This document shows, piece after piece, positions 46,844 through 55,685 of a DNA stretch of 64,000 nucleotides (position 1 is its first letter; the number at the start of each line of letters is the position of its first letter). The position numbers and the translations under genes were made by a program. The notes beneath the pieces were generated by a model, which was not told the DNA's origin, did not search any database, and saw nothing but the letters and a program-made list of their open reading frames with translations. The stretch is from Gammaproteobacteria bacterium. GTDB lineage: Bacteria > Pseudomonadota > Gammaproteobacteria > Chromatiales > Chromatiaceae. The stretch lies in contig JAABTK010000006.1 in the NCBI GenBank assembly GCA_011389885.1, positions 1 to 64,000 on the forward strand. The letters run 5' to 3'.

Positions 46844-48277
46844 TCACGGTGATTTCCCGGCCGGCCCATCGGGCGGCAGCGACTTGCCGGGGTTGAGGAT
46901 GCCGTGGGGGTCGAATTGGCGCCGCACCGCCTGCATCAGCCCCAGGGTGGCGGGTTCGATTTCGCGATGTACGAAATCCCGCTTTTCGAGGCCCACGCCG
47001 TGTTCGCCGGATAGGCTGCCGCCGAGTCGCAGCACGAGGTCGAAGGCGGCGTCGAGGCAGGTCTCGGCGCGGGCCATTTCGTCCGGGTCGTCGGGGTTCA
47101 CCAGCAGGTTGACATGGATGTTGCCATTGCCGGCATGCCCGAAGTTGACGATGCGGATGCCGTTTTCACGCGCCAGGCGGTCGAGGCCGTCGATCAGATC
47201 GGGCATGCGCGAGACCGGCGTCACTACGTCTTCGTTGATCTTTTTGGGCGCGATCTTACGCAACGCCGGGGATAGGGCGCCCCGCGCCTTCCACAGGCCG
47301 GCCACTTCGGCCTCGGTGCGCGCGGCATGCAGCTCCAGCAGGCCGGCGTTGCGCGCCGCCGCCTCCACCGCCCGCACCGACTCGTCGATGCAGTGGCGCG
47401 GCCCGTCCACCTCGATCATTAACAGCGCGCCGCTGTCGGCGGGCAGGTCCAGGCCGCCGACATCCCGAATTAGCTCAATGGCGGCGCGATCCATGAATTC
47501 CAGCGCGCAGGGCGTAACCGGCTGGGCCATCACCGCAGATACTGCGGCCGCGGCGCTTTGGATATCGCGGTAGAGCAGGCGCAGGGTGCGCTTGCTCTGC
47601 GCCAAGGGCGTGAGCTTGAGGGTGGCCTCGGTGATAATCGCCAGGGTGCCCTCGGAGCCGATGATCAGGCGCGTGAAGTCGTACCCCACCACGCCCTTGG
47701 TGGTGCGCACGCCGGTGCGCAGTTCTTCACCGCCGCCGGTGACCGCCCGCAGGCCCAGGGTGTTTTCCCGCGGGGTGCCGTATTTCACCGCCCGGGGGCC
47801 GGCGGAGTTGTAGGCCAGGTTGCCGCCGATGGTGCAGACCGCGGCGCTGGTGGGGTCCGGCGGCCAGAAGAACCCCATGGCCGCCACGGCGGCTTGCAAC
47901 TCGGCATTGGTGACTCCGGGCTCTACCCGCGCCAGCCGATTGGCCGGGTCGATCTCCAGGATGCGGTTCATGCGCTCCAGCGATAGCACGATGCCGCCCT
48001 GGTCCGGCACCGTGGCCCCGGTGGTGCCGGTGCCGCGACCGCGGGCGATCAGCGGGATCCGCTCGCGGGCGCACAGGCGGGCCAGCTCCGCCACTTGCCC
48101 ATGCGCGGTGGCGAACGCCACGGCCGCGGGCAGGGCCTGGCGACGGCTGTTGTCGTAGCCGTAGGCCCAGCAATCCGCGGGGTCGCTGAGCAGCGCGTCG
48201 CCGAAGATCCCGCTCAGGGCCTGCAGCACGGGCCGCGCAAGGGGCTCAGCGGGCGGATTCCGGGGGGATGTACTCAA
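46844..48277 (-). CDS. FAD-linked oxidase, GlcD/D-lactate dehydrogenase family
   Basis: 477 residues. The FAD-binding PCMH domain contains IPLIARGRGTGTTGATVPDQ, EPGVTNAELQ and GGNLAYNSAGPRAVKYGTPR. The C-terminal FAD-oxidase domain ends with the signature NFGHAGNGNIHVNLLVNP and SGEHGVGLEKRDFV. It oxidises a 2-hydroxy acid such as glycolate or D-lactate; no GlcE/GlcF partner is adjacent. The frame begins at a TTG (48277) inside the dolP end; a GTG 16 codons later is an alternative start. The 32-base overlap suggests coupling to dolP. Confidence 0.9.
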   Translation of the reverse strand: MSTSPRNPPAEPLARPVLQALSGIFGDALLSDPADCWAYGYDNSRRQALPAAVAFATAHGQVAELARLCARERIPLIARGRGTGTTGATVPDQGGIVLSLERMNRILEIDPANRLARVEPGVTNAELQAAVAAMGFFWPPDPTSAAVCTIGGNLAYNSAGPRAVKYGTPRENTLGLRAVTGGGEELRTGVRTTKGVVGYDFTRLIIGSEGTLAIITEATLKLTPLAQSKRTLRLLYRDIQSAAAAVSAVMAQPVTPCALEFMDRAAIELIRDVGGLDLPADSGALLMIEVDGPRHCIDESVRAVEAAARNAGLLELHAARTEAEVAGLWKARGALSPALRKIAPKKINEDVVTPVSRMPDLIDGLDRLARENGIRIVNFGHAGNGNIHVNLLVNPDDPDEMARAETCLDAAFDLVLRLGGSLSGEHGVGLEKRDFVHREIEPATLGLMQAVRRQFDPHGILNPGKSLPPDGPAGKSP

Positions 48278-48860
48278 AGACCTTCACCACTTTGCGCACG
48301 CCGGGGATGTAGCGCACCCGGTTCACCACCGCCGCGGCCTCGCGCTCGGTCACCAGGCCCATCAGATAGACCACGCCGCGTTCGGTGATCACCTTGACGC
48401 GGGTGGCATCGAAGCCCGGTTCGCGGATATCGAACAGGTTCATATTGATGCTGGTGGTGAGGTAAACGTCCCGCCCCTGCTCGGCGAGGGTGGCCGGGGG
48501 TTCGATGCGGACCTCGTTAATCACCTGACGCACCCTGGAAATCTCCCCGGCCCGATCCGCAAAGCGCTGCACCAGGCGCGGATCCGGGGCCTGTCCGGTG
48601 AGCAATAGGCGCAGGTTATAGCTATCGATGCTGATGTCGCTCCGTTCGCGCAGCGCCTTGTCTTGGTACAGGATCTGGCGCGCCTTTAGCTCCACGTTCT
48701 GGTCTTCCACCGTAGTGCCTACGGTGCGCCGATCATGCGCCAAACGGGCCCCCACCGCGGCGCCGCCGATCACGGCCCCGGCGCACCCGTGCAGAATGCC
48801 CGCTGCGGCCACCATCACGGTCAGCCCGCGCACCCAACGCCTTCGTGTTTCTACCCTCAC
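48246..48860 (-). CDS. dolP: BON-domain outer-membrane lipoprotein DolP (YraP)
   Basis: 204 residues from a GTG at 48860 with GAGGAAG upstream. The signal peptide ends in the lipobox ILHGC (Cys26). Two BON domains follow: DISIDSYNLRLLLTGQAPD around 75-130 and VKVITERGVVYLMGLVTE around 150-200. DolP binds anionic lipids at the septum and supports outer-membrane integrity. Gene order lpoA-yraN-dolP matches the E. coli yra locus, though the usual diaA between yraN and dolP is missing. Confidence 0.9.
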   Translation of the reverse strand: MRVETRRRWVRGLTVMVAAAGILHGCAGAVIGGAAVGARLAHDRRTVGTTVEDQNVELKARQILYQDKALRERSDISIDSYNLRLLLTGQAPDPRLVQRFADRAGEISRVRQVINEVRIEPPATLAEQGRDVYLTTSINMNLFDIREPGFDATRVKVITERGVVYLMGLVTEREAAAVVNRVRYIPGVRKVVKVFEYIPPESAR

Positions 48861-48891
48861 CGCGCTTCCTCTGTTACCAAAATATCAGTTT

Positions 48892-49251
48892 TCAGCCTTC
48901 GGGGCGGAAGGCATCTCGAATCCACCGCAGCGTGCCGTCGCCCGCCAGGGCCACCACATCGAAGCGGCAACCCTGATGATCCCCGCCGTGTCGTTGCAGG
49001 TACAGGCCGGCGGCCAGCAACAGCCGTTGCTGCTTGCGCCAATCGACGCTCTCCGCGGCGCTGCCGAAGCGCGCACTGCGCCGATAGCGCACCTCGACGA
49101 ACACCAGCAGTTCGCCGTCGCGCATTATTAGATCGATTTCGCCGCCGCGCACCGTAAAATTGCGCCCCACCGGGCTCAGGCCCTGGGCCTGCAGGTGGCG
49201 CAGGGCCTGCTCCTCCGCGGCGTCGCCCCGTTTGCGCCCGAGCCAGGCCAT
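48892..49251 (-). CDS. yraN: UPF0102 protein YraN
   Basis: 119 residues from ATG 49251. GDAAEEQALRHLQAQGLSPV, VRGGEIDLIMRDGELLVFVE (the nuclease-like E-x-D...E-x-K core, here GEIDLI and FVEVRYR) and FDVVAL are the family blocks. It resembles Holliday-junction resolvase-type nucleases, but activity is unproven. Eleven bases after lpoA. Confidence 0.93.
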   Translation of the reverse strand: MAWLGRKRGDAAEEQALRHLQAQGLSPVGRNFTVRGGEIDLIMRDGELLVFVEVRYRRSARFGSAAESVDWRKQQRLLLAAGLYLQRHGGDHQGCRFDVVALAGDGTLRWIRDAFRPEG

Positions 49252-49262
49252 GTCCGAACCCG

Positions 49263-51203
49263 CTAGCGGGCCAAATCGCCCGCGCGTCGAATCGCCAGCG
49301 GGGCGGTTTGAACCCGAGAGTCGGCCGCGGCCCCGGCTTCCGGCGCGGCGCGCTCCGCCAACACCGGCGCGCCATCGACGAACCGGCCCCACGCCAGATC
49401 CCGATTCACCCGACCGCTGGGGTCGAGGCTGAGCCGGCCGGTGTCGCCTCGAATTGCCCGCCCCGCGTCCTGCCGCAGGGCGCCCAGGCCTTGCGCCACA
49501 CGAAAAGAGTCCATGCCCATGGCATACAGGCGCGGGAAATGGCGTGCGCTCTGGGGGAACAGCCTGACGAAGCGCTCGCGCCCCAGGCGCTCATCCGCCG
49601 CCGGCCCCAGCATCCAGGGGATTTCCGCGAAACCCACGCCGCTGAGGTCTTGATCGCGCCGCTGATCCGGCCAGCCTTCGTACACATGCGAGGTGGCGAA
49701 CACCGGCACCGAGCCTGCGCGGTAGAACTGGAGCTGGGGCCGGATCTGGCGCACTTTGTCCGCCTTGCCCACCACGAAAATGAATTCCGCCTCCGGCCGC
49801 ACCTGGGGCTCGAAACCGAGGCGACGCCCCAGGATGCCTTGCAGGTCCGAGCGCCGCTGCTCGCTCTCCTCCAGGTTCAACAGGTCTTGAATGGCACTGG
49901 AGAAATCATGCGTCTGCGGCTCATAGATGGTGGTCTCGGCCACTACGCCGCCGAGGGACTGCCAGCGCTCGGCAAAGGCGGTCTCGATGCGCTCGCCCCA
50001 ATCGCCCCGGGGGGCCAACACCACCGCGGCGCCATACCCCTCGGACCAGGCCCGCTCGGCGACCTCGCGCGCATCGTCTTCCGGGGCCAGCGCAAAGCGG
50101 TAGAAATTGGCCGGCGGCTGGAACTCTCGCGGCAACTGATTCAAGGCCAGCACCGGGGTTGGAAAGGCGCCCAGCGCCGCCAGCTCCACGACCCGATTCT
50201 TGTCCAACGGCCCTACCACCAACTGCGCCCCGGCCTGCACCGCTTGCTGGTACAGGGCCTGCACGCCGGCCCCTTCGGTATCGTAAAACATCAGCCGCGG
50301 GCGGCGCACCGACGGGGTGGCGAAATAGGCCGCCATAAGGCCGTCTTGCAGGGCCTCGGAGACCTCGCGGTAGGGTCCGGTCTGGGGCAACAGCACCGCG
50401 ATTTCTCCCACGTTTTTGAGGGTCTTCTTCAGCTCATCCAAAAAGGCGTTCACCGCATCGGACAAGGCCGGATGCGCCGGGTGACGCTGCCGCCACCCCT
50501 GCAGGCCCGACGCCAGCTCGTCGCGCCCGCCCGAACCCTGGCGCAGAATGCCGGTCAGATCCATCCAGCCGCCCAGATCCCCCGGATGGCGCGATTGCAG
50601 CAAATCCAGGCTGGCCCCGCTGACCCCGCTCAACACCCGCAGGATCGCCAACTGATTACGCACCCGCTCGTCCCGCAACCGAATCCGCCCATCCAGTTCG
50701 GTCAGCTCACGGGCGCTCTCCAGCGGCCGCCCGAGACGACTCAACGCCTCGGCCCGCGCTTGGTAATAGCGCTGCACCAAGCCGAAGGGCACCTGTTGCG
50801 GCGGCCCCTGTTGCAGCCGCTCTAAGGTTAGCTCCGGGCGGTTGCGCGCCAGCGCCATCTCGCCCCGCAGCACCTCGCCGTAAAACCGATAGCCCGCCAC
50901 CGCGCGCAGATCCACCTCATCCAGCAGCGCCTCTGCGGCGTCCAGCTTGCCCGCCCGCAGCAGGTTTTCCACCGCCCGCAGCTCCAACCCCTGTTTACGC
51001 GGGGGTTCCGCCTCGGCGGCCAACTTGCGCAACAATTGGGCCGCGATGGCGTGCTCGCCGATGCCCTCCAAGCGCTCCGCCTTCTGCATTTCGTCGCCGC
51101 CGCCTCGGCTGGCGGCGCCGGTTCTGACCGCGGACGAACCGCAACCGGCCAAATACAGTAGAATAAGGACGATCAAGAACAACCTGTAGTGGGTATGCGC
51201 CAT
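49263..51203 (-). CDS. lpoA: Penicillin-binding protein activator LpoA
   Basis: 646 residues. The lipoprotein signal ends LLYLAGC (Cys21). Residues about 40-240 are TPR-like helical repeats (EHAIAAQLLRKLAAEAEPPR, AEALSRLGRPLESARELTEL). Residues about 265-610 form a periplasmic-binding-protein-like domain (VGEIAVLLPQTGPYREVSEA). It activates PBP1A from the outer membrane. It diverges from rsmI, the conserved layout in gammaproteobacteria. Confidence 0.94.
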   Translation of the reverse strand: MAHTHYRLFLIVLILLYLAGCGSSAVRTGAASRGGGDEMQKAERLEGIGEHAIAAQLLRKLAAEAEPPRKQGLELRAVENLLRAGKLDAAEALLDEVDLRAVAGYRFYGEVLRGEMALARNRPELTLERLQQGPPQQVPFGLVQRYYQARAEALSRLGRPLESARELTELDGRIRLRDERVRNQLAILRVLSGVSGASLDLLQSRHPGDLGGWMDLTGILRQGSGGRDELASGLQGWRQRHPAHPALSDAVNAFLDELKKTLKNVGEIAVLLPQTGPYREVSEALQDGLMAAYFATPSVRRPRLMFYDTEGAGVQALYQQAVQAGAQLVVGPLDKNRVVELAALGAFPTPVLALNQLPREFQPPANFYRFALAPEDDAREVAERAWSEGYGAAVVLAPRGDWGERIETAFAERWQSLGGVVAETTIYEPQTHDFSSAIQDLLNLEESEQRRSDLQGILGRRLGFEPQVRPEAEFIFVVGKADKVRQIRPQLQFYRAGSVPVFATSHVYEGWPDQRRDQDLSGVGFAEIPWMLGPAADERLGRERFVRLFPQSARHFPRLYAMGMDSFRVAQGLGALRQDAGRAIRGDTGRLSLDPSGRVNRDLAWGRFVDGAPVLAERAAPEAGAAADSRVQTAPLAIRRAGDLAR

Positions 51204-51257
51204 TGCTGTCTCGCGGCCCGCGCGGGTCCGTTTTCCGTTGCTTGTGAGGAGAAGTCG

Positions 51258-52112
51258 ATGTCGTCCCCTAATAGTACCCTTTACCTGGTCGCGACTCCAA
51301 TCGGCAATCTACAGGATTTCTCGCCGCGGGCCTTGGCCACCCTGCGCGGGGCGGACCGAATCTACGCCGAAGACACCCGCCATTGCCGCCCCCTGCTGAG
51401 CCGTTTCGGCATCGACACCCCGGCGCTGTCTTTTCACGAGCACAACGAGGCCAAGCGCGAGGCGGAGGTCCTGGAGTTCTTGCAGGGCGGCGGCTCGGCG
51501 GCGCTGATCTCCGACGCCGGCACCCCGGCCATCAGCGACCCGGGGTTCGCCCTAGTGCGGGCCTGCCACGAACAGGGCCTGCGCGTGGTCCCGATCCCCG
51601 GCCCCTGCGCGGTGATCGCGGCCCTCAGCGCCGCCGGCCTGCCCACGGACCGCTTCGCCTTTGACGGCTTTCTGCCGCGCAAGCCGGCGGCCCGCCGGCA
51701 GTCTATCGAGTCCATGCGGCACGAGCCGCGCACCCTGGTGGTCTACGAATCCGCCCACCGCATCCTCGACGCCCTGCGCGACCTCGCCGAGATCCTAGGT
51801 GAGCAGCGCATGGGGGCCTTGGCCAAGGAACTTACCAAGCTGCACGAGCGCATCATCCGCGCCCCCTTCGGCGAGATCCTGCGGCGCCTGGAGGCCGAGC
51901 CCGAACTGCAAAAAGGGGAATTCGTGTTGCTAATCGAAGGCGCGCCCCAAGCGGCGGACGACACCGCCGACCGCCAGGCCGAACAGACCCTCAGGCTGCT
52001 GATCGAGGAAGGCCTGCCCACCAAACAGGCCGCCCACCTCACCGCCCGGCTCACCGGGGCGCACCGCAACCCGCTTTACAAAAGGGCCTTGGAACTGCGC
52101 GGCGACACCTGA
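51258..52112 (+). CDS. rsmI: 16S rRNA (cytidine-1402 2'-O) methyltransferase
   Basis: 284 residues from ATG 51258 after GAGGAGAAG. TLYLVATPIGNLQDFSPRAL, YAEDTRHCRPLLSRF, ALISDAGTPAISDPG and PIPGPCAVIAALSAAGLP are the tetrapyrrole-methylase fold motifs of RsmI; VVYESAHRILDAL and LAKELTKLHE follow. It 2'-O-methylates C1402 in the decoding centre using SAM. The RsmI HTH domain at the C-terminus (EQTLRLLIEEGLPTKQAAHL) is present. Confidence 0.96.
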   Translation: MSSPNSTLYLVATPIGNLQDFSPRALATLRGADRIYAEDTRHCRPLLSRFGIDTPALSFHEHNEAKREAEVLEFLQGGGSAALISDAGTPAISDPGFALVRACHEQGLRVVPIPGPCAVIAALSAAGLPTDRFAFDGFLPRKPAARRQSIESMRHEPRTLVVYESAHRILDALRDLAEILGEQRMGALAKELTKLHERIIRAPFGEILRRLEAEPELQKGEFVLLIEGAPQAADDTADRQAEQTLRLLIEEGLPTKQAAHLTARLTGAHRNPLYKRALELRGDT

Positions 52113-52194
52113 CACGGGGACCCAAAGGACGCCCGAGGACAGGGCGGGGGCTAGCCTCGGCAGTCGAAATCGGGGCATTCGTTGAGCGGCGAAT

Positions 52195-52355
52195 GGGGGT
52201 TGGTGGTGAATGGTGAATGGTGAGTGGTGAATGGTGAGTGGTGAATGGTGAGTGGTGAATGGTGAATGGTGAATGGTGAATGGTGAGTGGTGAGTGGTGA
52301 GTGGTGAATGGTGAGTGGTGAGTGGTGAATGGTGAATGGTGAATGGTGAATGGTG
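52195..52355 (+). repeat. Heptanucleotide tandem repeat (TGGTGAA/TGGTGAG)
   Basis: About 22-23 uninterrupted copies of a 7-base unit, mixing two variants that differ at the last base. Period 7 is not a multiple of 3, so it is unlikely to be kept for a protein. Confidence 0.95.
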
Positions 52356-52415
52356 AGTGCTTAGTGCTTAGGCCAACGAAGCCTCCAAGCCCAACTAAAG
52401 CCTCGACCTCCATGT

Positions 52416-52580
52416 TGTTCCCGTCACTTTGGCGCAGGCGGACTAGAGCGCCGGACAGGCATCCCCACGCTGGAGCGCAACACAAGCAAGCAACAATTCC
52501 TCCGCGCGCTCTGCGGTCCTCTACGCCCTCTGCGTGCCTAAATGGCGTTTTTTCCGTTGCTTCGGCGCAGGCGCACTAGA
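52416..52580. repeat. Dispersed repeat element, short subtype
   Basis: CCGTCACTTTGGCGCAGGCG, GACTAGAGCGCCGGACAGGC, ACGCTGGAGCGCAACAC, CTCTGCGTGCCTAAATGGCG, CCGTTGCTTCGGCGCAGGCG, CACTAG. Nearly collinear with 17360-17512. Confidence 0.75.
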
Positions 52581-52618
52581 GTTACCGCGCTAACGCCCCT
52601 CACGTCAAACCTCAAACT

Positions 52619-53551
52619 TCAAACCTCGAAACTCCGCTCCAGGGTGTAGCGCGCCCGAAATCCGGTGCATTCCCGAAACGGCCGGTCATCCACCCAGGCG
52701 TCGCCGATGATCTTTTCCAGCACCGCGCTGTTCAACGGCAGCGGTCGGCCTGACAGACTCTGGCCGAGGTCGCCGTTGGCCGCGGCCAGGCGCCAGATCC
52801 ACAGCGCCCAAGGGCGCCGCGGCGGTTTGCCCAGCGCTAAGCGGATGGCGCGGTCCAGGCGTTCGGCCGAATAGCACTCGCCGTCGCTCAGCCCGAAGGG
52901 GCCGCCTACGCAGGCCTGCGTAGCGGCCGCCAGCAGCAGGGCCTGCACCAGGTCGTCGCGATGGATCATCGCACGCCGGTTGCCCGCCGCCGGCAGCGGC
53001 GGCAGCCACCCCGCCCGCGCCAGCCGCAGCAGGCGGGTGACGTTATCCCGCCCGCCGCCATAGACCGCCGGCGGCCGCAGCACCACGGTTTGCGGTCCCG
53101 CGGGGCGCTCGGCGAGCAGTGTCGCCTCGGCGGCCGCCTTGGCCCGGCCATACAGGCTTTCGCCATTCTCGGCCCGCAGGCTGCTCAGAAACACCAGCCG
53201 CCGGGCGCCCGCCGCCGCGGCATGCTCCAACAACCGGGCCGTGCCCGCCGCGGTCACCGCCCAATGCTCGGGCTCGTCCTCGCCGCCGTCCGCACGCCGC
53301 GGGCGGTGACTGGCCAGGTGAAACACCGCGTCCGGCGGCTCGCCGGTGATGCGATCCAGCCCCTCGCCGGTGGCGAGGTCGCAGCACAGGCCGCGAAACC
53401 CCGAATGCCCGCCGGCCGCGTCCGGAAACGAACGGCCAAGGGCGGTGACCCGCAGGCCCTGGGCGAGCAACTCGGAGACCAAGGCCCGCCCGATCAGCCC
53501 GCTCGCCCCGGTGACCCAAACCGGCCCCCGCAGCCCGGCTTCAGCGCCCAT
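52619..53551 (-). CDS. NAD-dependent epimerase/dehydratase (extended SDR)
   Basis: 310 residues. VWVTGASGLIGRALVSELLA is the NAD-binding GxxGxxG; AVFHLASHRPRRA and VFLSSLRAENGESLYGRAK contain the catalytic Ser and Tyr-x-x-x-Lys. VLRPPAVYGGGRDNVTRLLR is typical of UDP-sugar 4-epimerase or reductase relatives. It likely makes or reduces a nucleotide-sugar for the polysaccharide genes upstream. It overlaps the GT2 stop by 11 bases. Confidence 0.87.
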   Translation of the reverse strand: MGAEAGLRGPVWVTGASGLIGRALVSELLAQGLRVTALGRSFPDAAGGHSGFRGLCCDLATGEGLDRITGEPPDAVFHLASHRPRRADGGEDEPEHWAVTAAGTARLLEHAAAAGARRLVFLSSLRAENGESLYGRAKAAAEATLLAERPAGPQTVVLRPPAVYGGGRDNVTRLLRLARAGWLPPLPAAGNRRAMIHRDDLVQALLLAAATQACVGGPFGLSDGECYSAERLDRAIRLALGKPPRRPWALWIWRLAAANGDLGQSLSGRPLPLNSAVLEKIIGDAWVDDRPFRECTGFRARYTLERSFEV

Positions 53552-54410
53552 AGGCGGCGCGGCTCCAGTGCCTTAGGGTAACCCAGACGAAACGCGCCAG
53601 CACCCCGCCGAACACCAGCGGCGCCAGCCAGGGCCTTTGCCGCAACAGGAACTTGCGATAATAGCGCAACATGCCGCGGTGCTTGTGCCATTCCACGAAC
53701 AGGGGTCGGGCGCGGCTGCATGCGCCTTGATGGTGGATCAGTTCGGCATCCGGCACGAACAGGATGCGCCACCCGGCGTCACCGAATCGGCGGCACAGGT
53801 CCAGGTCCTCACAATGCAGGAAGTAACCTTCATCCCAGCCGCCTACGGCTTGCAGGGCCGCGCGGCGCACCAGCATGCAGGCCCCGGAGACGGCCTCCAC
53901 CCGGATCGGCCCCGCCGGCAGGGGCTCTGTATTGCGGTCCACGCGGTTGGCCGACCCGTTGGTCGCCAGGGCCTTGGTCAGGGCGCCGCCGATGCCCGGC
54001 AGATGGCGCCGACACCCCCGCTGCTCGCCGCCGTCGGGATTCAGGATGCGCCCGCCCGCCATCCCGGCCCCGGGATCGGCCGTCAGGGCGGCGCACAGGC
54101 GCCCCAGGGCGCCGGGGGAGAGCAGGCAGTCGGGGTTGAGAAACAGCAGCGGCCCGCCCGCGGCGCGGGCGACGATTTGGTTATTGGCGGCGGCGAAACC
54201 ACGGTTCTCCGGGTTGCGAATCAGCCGCAGGCGGTCGGACTCGGGCAGGGCCTGCAGGCTGCTGTCGGCGGAGGCGTTGTCGCACACCCACAGCTCGCGG
54301 GTCTCCGGCTGGGCCAGCGCGCGCGCCACGGTTTGGGCCAACAGCGGGCCGGCGTTGTGATTGACGATCAGCACCGAAACCCCAGGCGCGGCCTCAGCGG
54401 TCGGGGGCAT
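53541..54410 (-). CDS. Family 2 glycosyltransferase (rhamnosyltransferase-like)
   Basis: 289 residues. VSVLIVNHNAGPLLAQTVAR, VCDNASADSS (first Asp pair), GFAAANNQI and LFLNPDCLLSPGAL (metal-binding Asp) define GT2 of the WbbL/RfbF type; SGACMLVRRAALQAVGGWDE, EDLDLCRR follows. A C-terminal hydrophobic stretch (LVFGGVLARFVWVTLRHW) may tether it to the membrane. It probably transfers a deoxyhexose to an undecaprenyl-linked or cell-surface glycan. Confidence 0.88.
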   Translation of the reverse strand: MPPTAEAAPGVSVLIVNHNAGPLLAQTVARALAQPETRELWVCDNASADSSLQALPESDRLRLIRNPENRGFAAANNQIVARAAGGPLLFLNPDCLLSPGALGRLCAALTADPGAGMAGGRILNPDGGEQRGCRRHLPGIGGALTKALATNGSANRVDRNTEPLPAGPIRVEAVSGACMLVRRAALQAVGGWDEGYFLHCEDLDLCRRFGDAGWRILFVPDAELIHHQGACSRARPLFVEWHKHRGMLRYYRKFLLRQRPWLAPLVFGGVLARFVWVTLRHWSRAAYGR

Positions 54411-54759
54411 TGCGCTCCCGTTTGAGCCTTTCCATTTCGCCCTCTACGATGCCCAGGCGCTGGGCCAGCCGTTGCAGCTTGATTTCGTTCCGCGAACGCT
54501 CAATATCCATGACCAGGATCTTGATCAACGCCAGCAGCAACCCCAGGATCAGCACCAGCACCGGCGGATAATGCACCCCCAAGACCTTGGCGAAGCCGTC
54601 GATAATGGGCGGAAAGACGCCCACTACGCCGATCACGATGGCCAGCGGCACCCACCACATGGCATAGCGGGTATGGAGGTGATCGCGTTTCACCAGCCAC
54701 AGGATAATGGCGGCCACCGCGATGCCGATGAAGGCTGAGGTCCAATGATAGGTCTGCAT
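54394..54759 (-). CDS. DUF2304 membrane protein
   Basis: 121 residues. Three hydrophobic segments (FIGIAVAAIILWLV; AMWWVPLAIVIGVVGVFPPI; VLVLILGLLLALIKILVMDI) precede a coiled-coil tail (QRLAQRLGIVEGEMERLKRE). DUF2304 genes usually accompany GT2 flippase/transferase systems for glycan modification. It overlaps the next GT2 gene by 17 bases. Confidence 0.88.
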   Translation of the reverse strand: MQTYHWTSAFIGIAVAAIILWLVKRDHLHTRYAMWWVPLAIVIGVVGVFPPIIDGFAKVLGVHYPPVLVLILGLLLALIKILVMDIERSRNEIKLQRLAQRLGIVEGEMERLKRERNAPDR

Positions 54760-54956
54760 GACGAGGTGCTTAATCCGAATACTGGGTTTGCGTTGCGCGG
54801 GTCACGGACCCGAATACGGAACCGCCCGCGGCCCGCGGCGAAGCGACGGGCGGCCTGCCGCCTCGGGGCGCAACAGAGAGCAATAGTGCGGTGGATTCCC
54901 ACGCCTAGGTTGCGCCCCACCGCGGCCCCCCTCGCGCCAAAGGGCGGGGTGAGCGG

Positions 54957-55685
54957 TTACATGATCTTCCCGTTATCCCGTCCCTGCGGCGGGTTCAGCT
55001 TTTTGGGCGCGCGTTTGCTGATCCCGAGCAGCATAGAATACAGCATATAAAAACTCACCGCGCGCCAGGAATAGAACAGCTTGGACTTGCCGCCGGTGCG
55101 CTCGCGCATCTGCACCGCCACCTCGCCGACCACCAGCCGCTGGGTCTGCAACAGGCATAACACGCCGATATCCTGGTATTGCAGCAGATTGGCCTCGCTG
55201 GAGGCCAGGGCCTCCACCGCATGCCGATTGTAGACCCGAAAGCCCGAGGTGATGTCCGCCGAGTCCAGCCCGGAAAGGGCCTTCAACAGCACCCAGGCGA
55301 TCTTGCGCAAGCGGGAGCCGCGCTCGGGGCAGGCCCCGATGGTGACATCCGCCTCGCCCGCCAGCACCGGCGCGGTCAGCAGCTCGATATCCTCCGCCCG
55401 GTGCTGGCCATCGGCATCCACCGACACCACAAAGTCATAGCCCTCGCGCTTGGCGTAGCGCAGGCCCGCCTGCACCGCGGCCCAGGCCCCCACCTGAAAC
55501 GGCATCGGGAAGCAGAGCACGTTACGCTCACGCACCAACCGTCGGGTGGCGTCGGTGCTGCCGTCGTCGATCACCACGATATCCAGACCGCCGCAGGCGC
55601 CCACCTCGTCCAGCACCCGGCCGATCATATTCTCTTCATTGAAGGCCGGAATCACCACCAAGCCACGCATCCGCCCCCCAGTCAT
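54957..55685 (-). CDS. Family 2 glycosyltransferase (DPM1/GtrB-like)
   Basis: 242 residues. GLVVIPAFNEENMIGRVLDE, DIVVIDDGSTDATRRLV, DFVVSVDADGQHRAEDIELL and FRVYNRHAVEAL are the polyprenyl-phosphate hexosyltransferase pattern. With DUF2304 nearby it resembles glycosyl-donor-making enzymes (polyprenyl-P-sugar). The start overlaps the GT4 stop by four bases (ATGA); a second Met five codons in is possible. No C-terminal membrane pair as in GtrB is seen. Confidence 0.87.
   Translation of the reverse strand: MTGGRMRGLVVIPAFNEENMIGRVLDEVGACGGLDIVVIDDGSTDATRRLVRERNVLCFPMPFQVGAWAAVQAGLRYAKREGYDFVVSVDADGQHRAEDIELLTAPVLAGEADVTIGACPERGSRLRKIAWVLLKALSGLDSADITSGFRVYNRHAVEALASSEANLLQYQDIGVLCLLQTQRLVVGEVAVQMRERTGGKSKLFYSWRAVSFYMLYSMLLGISKRAPKKLNPPQGRDNGKIM

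Larger units (their letters stand above)
52113..52618. other. Gene-free gap: heptamer microsatellite and dispersed repeat
   Basis: It holds the TGGTGAA/TGGTGAG array (52195-52355), a degraded GGCTAAAGCC module (52370-52410) and a short-subtype dispersed element (52416-52580). No RNA gene typical of the rsmI neighbourhood (such as RNase P RNA) was recognised. Confidence 0.65.

Noticed and set aside
52195-52355. Protein HHSPFT-repeat encoded opposite the heptamer array
   Set aside because: Period 7 makes a 7-residue repeat in any frame; there is no ribosome site or family, so it is a by-product of the microsatellite.
52113-52618. Possible RNase P RNA downstream of rsmI, as in several gammaproteobacteria
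   Set aside because: The gap consists of microsatellite and family repeat; no conserved P4 or J-region sequences were recognised.
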